DNA of 9,852 nucleotides from Clostridia bacterium (GTDB lineage: Bacteria; Bacillota; Clostridia; Lachnospirales; Cellulosilyticaceae). How positions within the stretch are numbered: the first letter of the stretch is position 1; every line of letters starts with the position of its first letter. A program made the translations under genes and the position numbers. Shown here piece after piece: positions 4,556 to 9,852 of this stretch. The notes beneath the pieces were generated by a model. It saw only the letters and a list, made by a program, of their open reading frames with translations. It was not told the DNA's origin and ran no database searches. The stretch is from positions 1-9,852 of the forward strand of contig JAQSYC010000083.1 in the NCBI GenBank assembly GCA_029256345.1, in the 5' to 3' direction.

Positions 4556-5800
4556 ATGAGTAATAGAGTAGTTATTACAGGGCTGGGAGTTGTTTCTCCT
4601 ATAGGCAATGATAGAGATACTTATTGGCAGAACCTCAAAGAAGGTGTCAGTGGTATTAAGTTCCTTTCAGGTGAGAATCTTATGGAAGATATTAAGGTAA
4701 GAGTTGCAGGTGTGGTAACAGATTTCCAGCCGGAAAAATATATGGATAAAAAAGAGCAAAGAAGACTTGCAAAATTTTCGCAGTTTGCAATTTATGCAAG
4801 CAAAGAGGCACTGGCCCATGCAGAAATTGATATGGAAAAGGAAGATCCTACCAGGGTAGGTGTTATTATTGGCAGTGGCATAGGTGGTTTAGATGTTATT
4901 GAAGAAGAGGCCAAAAAGCTTAGAGAAAAAGGCCCTAAGAGAGTTTCGCCACTTTTTGTACCGATGGCAATAGCCAATATGGCAGCCGGAAATGTTTCAA
5001 TCTATACAGGAGCCAGAGGCGTTTGCTCAACTGTTGTAACTGCGTGTTCAGCAGGGACTCACTCTATTGGAGAAGCTTTTAGGTATCTTAGACAAGGGGT
5101 TGGAGATGTCATGATAGCCGGTGGTACTGAGGCGAGTATTACACCTCTTGGGATAGCTGGTTTTAATGCGCTTACAGCCTTAAGTACCTCAGATGATCCT
5201 AGCAGGGCATCCATTCCATTTGATAAAGAACGAGATGGGTTTGTTATAGGTGAAGGAGCAGGTGTTGTGATACTGGAGACACTGGAGCATGCTCAAAAAA
5301 GAGGGGCACATATTTTAGCAGAGGTAGTAGGCTATGGTGCAACAGGGGATGCTTATCATATCACTTCTCCAAGACCGGATGGCGAAGGGGCTATGGGAGC
5401 TATGCTGGAGGCACTTAAAGATGCAGGCATCACTCCAAGTGATATAGATTATATCAATGCCCATGGTACAAGTACACCTTATAACGATAAAATTGAGACT
5501 TTAGCTATCAAAAAAGTATTTGGAGAAAATACCAAAGTAGCTATTAGTTCCACCAAATCTATGACAGGACATCTTTTGGGTGCAGCAGGCGGTATAGAAG
5601 CTGTAGCTATTGTCAAAGCTGTAGAAGAAGATTTTGTGCCTCCTACCATTGGTTACAGTGTTGCAGATGAAGAATGTGACCTAGACTATGTACCTAATAC
5701 AGGAAGAGCAATGCCTGTTAAATACGCAATGAGTAATTCATTGGGATTTGGCGGACACAATGCAAGTATTATCGTAAAAAAATGGGAGGAGCAGGCATAA
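4556..5800 (+). CDS. fabF: Beta-ketoacyl-ACP synthase II (FabF)
   Basis: FabF carries out the elongating condensations of acyl-ACP with malonyl-ACP. The 414-residue thiolase-fold protein has Cys164 in VTACSAGTHS, His303 in NAHGTSTPYND, Lys334 in STKSMTGH and His339 in GHLLGAAGG, the complete Cys-His-His set with its Lys. The C-terminal gating loop GFGGHN (397-402) is intact. AAGGAGGTG at 4542-4550 sits just before the ATG, one of the strongest binding sites in the window. It is the only elongating synthase here, with no FabB partner; in Clostridium acetobutylicum FabF was reported to take over the FabB role in unsaturated fatty acid synthesis. The stop codon abuts the accB start with no gap. 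Confidence 0.97.
   Translation: MSNRVVITGLGVVSPIGNDRDTYWQNLKEGVSGIKFLSGENLMEDIKVRVAGVVTDFQPEKYMDKKEQRRLAKFSQFAIYASKEALAHAEIDMEKEDPTRVGVIIGSGIGGLDVIEEEAKKLREKGPKRVSPLFVPMAIANMAAGNVSIYTGARGVCSTVVTACSAGTHSIGEAFRYLRQGVGDVMIAGGTEASITPLGIAGFNALTALSTSDDPSRASIPFDKERDGFVIGEGAGVVILETLEHAQKRGAHILAEVVGYGATGDAYHITSPRPDGEGAMGAMLEALKDAGITPSDIDYINAHGTSTPYNDKIETLAIKKVFGENTKVAISSTKSMTGHLLGAAGGIEAVAIVKAVEEDFVPPTIGYSVADEECDLDYVPNTGRAMPVKYAMSNSLGFGGHNASIIVKKWEEQA
5784..5790 (+). promoter_or_regulatory. accB ribosome binding site inside fabF
   Basis: GGGAGGA lies in the last codons of fabF, ten bases before the accB ATG at 5801. That ATG directly follows the fabF TAA, so re-initiation is likely. Confidence 0.7.
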
Positions 5801-6253
5801 ATGGATATTCAGGTTATTAAGGAACTTATGAATGAATTTAAAGAAGCAGAACTTACCAAATTAGCTCTTAAATGTGAAGCTTTTGAATTAACACTTGAAA
5901 AAGAGAAAGAAATAATAAGTGTCGGAGCTCAGCAAATACCTTCTGCATCAGCAGCTTATCCAAGTGTGACAATGAATTGCGGTATTGATACGATGGCTGA
6001 TAAAGAAGTAAACATTGAGAAAAAACATATTGTTTCACCTATGGTAGGAACTTTTTATGCATCCAATACCCCAGGAGGCGAACCTTTTATAAAAATAGGT
6101 TCAAAAGTTAAAAAAGGAGATATTGTCTGCATTATAGAGGCTATGAAGCTTATGAACGAAGTAGAGGCAGAAATCGAAGGTGAAATTGTAGAGATATTAG
6201 CAAGTAATGAGCAAATGGTAGAGTATGCACAGCCGTTATTTGTCATCAAATAA
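5801..6253 (+). CDS. accB: Biotin carboxyl carrier protein (BCCP) of acetyl-CoA carboxylase
   Basis: AccB carries the biotin that shuttles a carboxyl group from AccC to AccD/AccA. The 150-residue protein has an N-terminal helical segment (1-38), a variable Ala/Ser/Pro linker (about 42-70) and a C-terminal biotinyl domain (about 75-150). The biotinylated lysine is Lys116 in EAMKLMN. SPMVGTFY (79-86) followed by the SNTPGGEPF stretch (88-96) marks the BCCP thumb region that separates AccB from other biotinyl domains. The length is near the usual 150-160. Biotin must be attached by a BirA ligase encoded elsewhere. The position between fabF and fabZ is the same as in S. pneumoniae. Confidence 0.96.
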   Translation: MDIQVIKELMNEFKEAELTKLALKCEAFELTLEKEKEIISVGAQQIPSASAAYPSVTMNCGIDTMADKEVNIEKKHIVSPMVGTFYASNTPGGEPFIKIGSKVKKGDIVCIIEAMKLMNEVEAEIEGEIVEILASNEQMVEYAQPLFVIK

Positions 6254-6270
6254 AGTAAGGGAGAAAAGCT

Positions 6271-6693
6271 ATGTTAAATATTCAAGAAATCATGGAGATT
6301 CTGCCTCATAGATATCCCTTTCTACTGGTAGATAAGGCTGAGATATTGGAAAACGGTGCAGGAGTAATAGGGTATAAAAATGTAACGATTAACGAACCCT
6401 TTTTTCAGGGGCACTTCCCAGGACTACCGGTTATGCCTGGGGTGCTGATTGTGGAAGCCTTGGCACAGGTTGGTGCTATTGCTATTTTATCGCAAGAAGC
6501 AAACAAAGGGAAAGTGGCCTATCTTGGGTCTATTAAAGAAGCTAAGTTTAGGGGCAAAGTATTTCCAGGAGACACCTTAAAGCTAGAATGCTCTATTATC
6601 AAGCAAAAAGGACCAATAGGAGTTGGAAAGGCCTTAGCCACAGTAGAGGGCAAAAAAGTTTGTGAAGCAGAGATTATGTTTGCCATAGGGTAA
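6271..6693 (+). CDS. fabZ: 3-hydroxyacyl-ACP dehydratase (FabZ)
   Basis: FabZ removes water from 3-hydroxyacyl-ACP to give trans-2-enoyl-ACP for FabK. The 140-residue hot-dog protein has the start motif ILPHRYPFLLVD (10-21), the catalytic His48 in FFQGHFPG and Glu62 in MPGVLIVEALAQ on the central helix. The start is supported by AAGGGAG at 6257-6263, seven bases before the ATG. No FabA-type or FabM-type isomerase is in the window. Whether this FabZ also isomerises the double bond, as the FabZ-like FabN of enterococci does, cannot be read from the sequence. It sits between accB and accC, breaking up the carboxylase genes as in streptococci. Confidence 0.96.
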   Translation: MLNIQEIMEILPHRYPFLLVDKAEILENGAGVIGYKNVTINEPFFQGHFPGLPVMPGVLIVEALAQVGAIAILSQEANKGKVAYLGSIKEAKFRGKVFPGDTLKLECSIIKQKGPIGVGKALATVEGKKVCEAEIMFAIG

Positions 6694-6709
6694 CAGGAGG
6701 TGAGACGTT

Positions 6710-8092
6710 GTGATTCGAAAAGTACTTATTGCTAATAGAGGTGAAATAGCTGTTCGTATTATAAGAGCCTGCCAAGAGATGGGTATAGATACAGTAGCTG
6801 TTTATTCTACGGCAGATAAAGAAGCTCTGCATGTTAAACTAGCAGATGAGACAGTTTGTATAGGCAGTCCACTTCCTAAAGATAGTTATCTAAACATAGA
6901 AAATATTATCAGTGCAGCAGTTTTAACAGGAGCAGACGCTATTCATCCAGGTTTTGGTTTTTTATCAGAAAATGCCAAGTTTGCAGAAATATGCAGCCAA
7001 TGTGATATTAAATTTATAGGCCCTACGGCTGAGATGATCAGGAGTATGGGAGACAAGGCAAAAGCTAGAGAAATGATGATCAAAGCAGATGTCCCTGTTG
7101 TACCGGGGTCTGAAGGCATCATCGAGGATGTCAATGAGGCTAAAAGGGTAGCACTGCAAATAGGCTATCCTGTTATGCTAAAAGCATCCGCAGGTGGAGG
7201 CGGCCGTGGTATGCGTATTGTATGGAAAGAAAGTGAGCTAGAAAAAGCTTTCTTATCAGCAAGCGGTGAGGCGAAAGGTGCTTTTGGAGATGGCAGTATG
7301 TATATGGAAAAATATGTCCAAAATCCAAGGCACATTGAGTTTCAGATACTTGGAGATAGCTATGGTCATATTGTTCATCTAGGAGAAAGAGACTGTTCGC
7401 TTCAAAGAAGACACCAAAAGGTCATAGAAGAAGCACCGTCACCTTTTTTAACCCAAAACTTAAGAGAGGCTATGGGAAGAGCAGCAATTCAGGCTGCTAA
7501 GGCTGTACAGTATGAAAATGCAGGAACTATCGAATTTATAGTAGATAAAGATGAGAACTTCTATTTTATAGAAATGAACACCCGTATTCAAGTGGAGCAT
7601 CCTATTACAGAGATGGTCACGGGAGTGGATCTGATTAAAGAACAGTTAAAAATAGCTTCTGGTGAAAAACTAACTTTAACAACAGAGTCTATTACGCTTA
7701 GAGGGCATGCCATAGAATGCCGTATCAATGCAGAAAATCCTCATAAAAACTTTAGACCTTGTGCAGGAACAGTGTCACAGCTTCATCTGCCAGGTGGAAG
7801 AGGGGTCAGAATAGAGACTGGATTATATGAAGGCTACAAAGTGCCTCCAACGTATGACTCGATGTTAGCTAAAGTTATAACCTATGGGGATACTAGAGAA
7901 GAAGCTAGAATGATTATGGAAAGAGCTTTGGGAGAATTGGTGATAGAAGGTTTAGATACCAATATTTATTTCCAATATCAACTTCTTAACACAAAGGCGT
8001 TTAAAGAAGGAGTGTTTGATACTTCCTTTATTGAAAGTCAGTTAGAAGAGATTTTAGAGCAGGGAGTAGATGCCGATGCCAATGCTGAATAA
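6710..8092 (+). CDS. accC: Biotin carboxylase subunit (AccC) of acetyl-CoA carboxylase
   Basis: AccC uses ATP and bicarbonate to carboxylate the biotin on AccB. The 460-residue protein is an ATP-grasp enzyme with residues in E. coli AccC register: Lys116, Lys159, the Gly-rich loop GGGGRGM (162-168), His209, ERDCSLQRRHQK (226-237), Glu276, Glu288 and Arg292 in EMNTRIQVEHP. It ends after the biotin carboxylase C-terminal domain, so it is a stand-alone subunit and not pyruvate carboxylase. The start is GTG at 6710, after AGGAGGTGA (6695-6703), nearly a perfect anti-Shine-Dalgarno match. A TTG two bases earlier meets a stop at once. The last residues (DADANAE) are encoded by a small repeat that overlaps accD by 23 nt. 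Confidence 0.97.
   Translation: MIRKVLIANRGEIAVRIIRACQEMGIDTVAVYSTADKEALHVKLADETVCIGSPLPKDSYLNIENIISAAVLTGADAIHPGFGFLSENAKFAEICSQCDIKFIGPTAEMIRSMGDKAKAREMMIKADVPVVPGSEGIIEDVNEAKRVALQIGYPVMLKASAGGGGRGMRIVWKESELEKAFLSASGEAKGAFGDGSMYMEKYVQNPRHIEFQILGDSYGHIVHLGERDCSLQRRHQKVIEEAPSPFLTQNLREAMGRAAIQAAKAVQYENAGTIEFIVDKDENFYFIEMNTRIQVEHPITEMVTGVDLIKEQLKIASGEKLTLTTESITLRGHAIECRINAENPHKNFRPCAGTVSQLHLPGGRGVRIETGLYEGYKVPPTYDSMLAKVITYGDTREEARMIMERALGELVIEGLDTNIYFQYQLLNTKAFKEGVFDTSFIESQLEEILEQGVDADANAE
8062..8066 (+). promoter_or_regulatory. accD ribosome binding site inside accC
   Basis: GGGAG at 8062-8066 precedes three in-frame ATGs at 8070, 8076 and 8082, with gaps of 3, 9 and 15 bases. The 9-base gap matches spacings used elsewhere in this operon, so 8076 may be the main start. 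Confidence 0.55.
8069..8086 (+). repeat. Hexanucleotide repeat at the accC/accD overlap
   Basis: GATGCC occurs twice in tandem, followed by the related AATGCT. It encodes DADANA at the end of accC and MPMPML at the start of accD in the other frame. Each unit adds a possible accD start codon without breaking either frame. Confidence 0.7.
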
Positions 8093-8936
8093 TCTAATAA
8101 AAAGAACCAAAAAATATGCAACAGCTAATCCAGAAGCCAAAAAAGCAGGTATACCAGAGGGAATGTATCTCAAGTGTCCCAGTTGTAAAAAAAGTGTCTA
8201 TAAACCGGATTTAAAAGTTCAACTAGGGGTATGTCCTCAGTGTTCGTATTATTATCCGCTTTCATCTAGAGCAAGAATAACTGCAGTCACAGACAAAGGC
8301 ACTTTTATTGAATTAGATAAAGAACTTACTAGTGGCAATCCTTTAGATTTTCCAGACTATGAAAAAAAGCTAGAAAGTTATATAACCAAAACAGACCAGA
8401 AAGAAGCAGTCATTACAGGAATAGCTGAGATAGAAGGACAAAAAACAGTTATTGGCGTTATGGATTCAAGGTTTATGATGGGAAGCATGGGTTCTGTAGT
8501 AGGTGAAAAGCTGACAAGAGCTATAGAATATGCTACAGAGTATGAGCTGCCCCTCATTATTTTCACAGCATCAGGAGGGGCCAGAATGCAAGAAGGCATA
8601 TTTTCCTTAATGCAGATGGCAAAAACCAGTGCAGCCCTAGCCAGACATGATGAAAACGGACTGCTTTATATCAGTGTACTAACTGATCCAACCACAGGAG
8701 GAGTGACAGCGAGTTTTGCCATGTTAGGAGATATTATATTAGCAGAGCCCGGAGCGTTGATAGGATTTGCGGGACCTCGGGTTATCGAACAAACCATCAA
8801 GCAGAAATTACCAGAAGGCTTTCAGCGATCAGAATTTTTGTTAGAGCATGGAATGATAGATGCGATTGTTAAAAGGCAGGACATGAAAGAAACCCTTGGG
8901 CGTTTATTAAAACTCCATCAAAAGGAGGGAAAATAA
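8070..8936 (+). CDS. accD: Acetyl-CoA carboxylase carboxyltransferase beta subunit (AccD)
   Basis: With AccA, AccD moves the carboxyl group from biotin to acetyl-CoA to give malonyl-CoA. Numbered from 8070 the protein has 288 residues. A four-cysteine zinc ribbon comes first (Cys36, Cys39, Cys55, Cys58), then the crotonase-type carboxyltransferase core with SGGARMQEG (168-176) and GGVTASFAMLGD (210-221), which form an oxyanion site, and IGFAGPRVI (231-239). Length is normal for AccD. The start is ambiguous: three ATGs within five codons (8070, 8076, 8082) fit, and 8076 has the best spacing to GGGAG. The gene overlaps accC by up to 23 nt and its stop abuts the accA start, so coupled translation of both carboxyltransferase subunits is likely. 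Confidence 0.95.
   Translation: MPMPMLNNLIKRTKKYATANPEAKKAGIPEGMYLKCPSCKKSVYKPDLKVQLGVCPQCSYYYPLSSRARITAVTDKGTFIELDKELTSGNPLDFPDYEKKLESYITKTDQKEAVITGIAEIEGQKTVIGVMDSRFMMGSMGSVVGEKLTRAIEYATEYELPLIIFTASGGARMQEGIFSLMQMAKTSAALARHDENGLLYISVLTDPTTGGVTASFAMLGDIILAEPGALIGFAGPRVIEQTIKQKLPEGFQRSEFLLEHGMIDAIVKRQDMKETLGRLLKLHQKEGK
8921..8929 (+). promoter_or_regulatory. accA ribosome binding site inside accD
   Basis: AAAGGAGGG within the last codons of accD lies seven bases before the accA ATG at 8937, which directly follows the accD TAA. This fixes the accA start. Confidence 0.8.
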
Positions 8937-9852
8937 ATGGAAGATATCAGAGAACGCATTGAAGCACTTAGTGAAGCAGTGAGTCAGCTAAGCAAACTAG
9001 AGCAGACCCCAGAGATAGTTGATGAGATTACAAGGCTTAAAGGGACGATGTATAAAATGGAGAAAAAGGCCGGTACTTTATATGATCCTTGGGATAAAGT
9101 TAAGATTGCAAGAAGGATAGATAGGCCAAGGGCGCAGTTTTATATTGATAAGATGGTAACGGATTTTATAGAGCTTCATGGGGATAGAGCTTTTAAAGAT
9201 GACAAAGCAATTATAGGCGGCATTGGGAGAATTGGTGCACACACTGTAACGCTTATTGCACAAAATAAAGGCAATACTTCTAAAGAAAATATAGAAAGAA
9301 ACTTTGGAATGCCTCATCCAGAGGGCTATAGAAAAGCATTAAGACTAATGAAAGAGGCAGAGAAATTTAAGAGACCTGTCATTTGTTTGATTGACACCCC
9401 AGGAGCATATTGCGGCATTGGTCCAGAAGAAAGAGGCCAAGGGGAGGCCATAGCACGAAATCTTATGGAGATGGCAAGGCTTAAGGTACCTATTATATCA
9501 GGAATCATTGGAGAAGGCGGCAGCGGCGGGGCATTAGCTTTAGGTGTTGCAGACAAGGTGTTTATGCAGGCGAATACCACCTATTCTATTCTTTCGCCAG
9601 AGGGCTTTGCAAGCATTCTTTGGAAGGATAGCAATAGGGCAAAAGAAGCAGCTGGTATCATGAAGATTACAGCAAGAGATCTGCTTAAATATCACATCAT
9701 AGATGATATTGTAGAGGAACCGGTTGGGGGAGCACAAAAAGACCCAGAAGAGGCTGCTAAAACACTTCAAGCCTATATTCTCAGCAAACTTGATGAGCTT
9801 GCTCAAAAGAACTGTAAGGAACTTGTCAATGAACGGTATGAGAGATTTAGAA
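8937..9852 (+). CDS. accA: Acetyl-CoA carboxylase carboxyltransferase alpha subunit (AccA), 3' end cut by the window
   Basis: AccA pairs with AccD in the carboxyltransferase that makes malonyl-CoA. The frame is open from the ATG to the window end, giving 305 residues with no stop. E. coli AccA has 319 residues and the visible end (NERYERFR) lines up with its NRRYQRL near the C-terminus, so only about 5-15 residues are missing. An N-terminal helical region (1-45) precedes the core: NKGNTSKENIERNFGMPHPEG (110-130), DTPGAYCGIGPEERGQGEAIA (153-173), the oxyanion loop IGEGGSGGALALG (191-203) and SPEGFASILWKD (220-231). The DTPGAY motif is followed by Cys158 where E. coli has Pro. The start follows the accD stop directly. 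Confidence 0.96.
   Translation, partial: MEDIRERIEALSEAVSQLSKLEQTPEIVDEITRLKGTMYKMEKKAGTLYDPWDKVKIARRIDRPRAQFYIDKMVTDFIELHGDRAFKDDKAIIGGIGRIGAHTVTLIAQNKGNTSKENIERNFGMPHPEGYRKALRLMKEAEKFKRPVICLIDTPGAYCGIGPEERGQGEAIARNLMEMARLKVPIISGIIGEGGSGGALALGVADKVFMQANTTYSILSPEGFASILWKDSNRAKEAAGIMKITARDLLKYHIIDDIVEEPVGGAQKDPEEAAKTLQAYILSKLDELAQKNCKELVNERYERFR

Noticed and set aside
9078..9806. Minus-strand open frames opposite the 3' part of the window
   Set aside because: The + strand here encodes AccA without interruption to the window end, with all core motifs. The reverse frames are shadows.
1..9852. Mobile elements, CRISPR arrays, tRNA or rRNA genes, or a novel accessory system
   Set aside because: No transposase, spaced direct repeats, attachment-like sequences or RNA gene signatures were seen. 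Coding density is almost complete and every gene belongs to the fatty acid pathway.

Overview
The window holds one complete-looking type II fatty acid synthesis (FAS II) operon, all on the + strand. Its gene order is fabT-fabH-acpP-fabK-fabD-fabG-fabF-accB-fabZ-accC-accD-accA. The DNA is AT-rich (about 35-40% GC by eye) and uses AGA, ATA and TTA codons freely, with strong AGGAGG-type ribosome binding sites. Three features point to a low-GC Firmicute: a MarR-type FabT regulator, an FMN-type FabK enoyl reductase instead of FabI, and separate accB/C/D/A genes built into the fab operon. A member of the Clostridia (Lachnospiraceae-like) is my best guess. The same gene order is known from Streptococcus pneumoniae and relatives, so order alone does not fix the genus.

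Layout. Bases 1-134 are the control region. It has an A-rich stretch, a near-consensus sigma-A promoter (TTGACA, 17 bp, TATACT) and several FabT-like palindromes around and downstream of it. fabT (135-584, TTG start) encodes the likely repressor. fabH, acpP, fabK, fabD, fabG and fabF follow (604-5800): chain initiation, the acyl carrier, and most of the elongation cycle. accB, fabZ, accC, accD and accA (5801 to the window end) supply the four acetyl-CoA carboxylase parts and the dehydratase. accA lacks only about the last 5-15 codons and runs off the right edge. No gap between genes exceeds 61 nt, and I see no internal terminator, so a single long transcript is the simplest reading. Several junctions overlap or abut (fabD/fabG, fabF/accB, accC/accD, accD/accA), which suggests translational coupling.

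How it works together. AccC carboxylates biotin on AccB, and AccD/AccA pass the carboxyl group to acetyl-CoA to make malonyl-CoA. FabD moves malonyl to ACP, and FabH condenses an acyl-CoA primer with malonyl-ACP. FabG, FabZ, FabK and FabF then run the reduce-dehydrate-reduce-condense cycle. FabT, with long-chain acyl-ACP as the family's known corepressor, would close a feedback loop at the single upstream promoter.

Novelty. I found no undescribed system: every gene belongs to a known family with its key residues intact. The items most worth checking are the 16-bp phased series of FabT-like sites at the promoter, the hexanucleotide repeat that creates three alternative accD start codons, the apparent lack of a separate FabT site before fabK, and the absence of any gene here for the double-bond isomerase step of unsaturated fatty acid synthesis.
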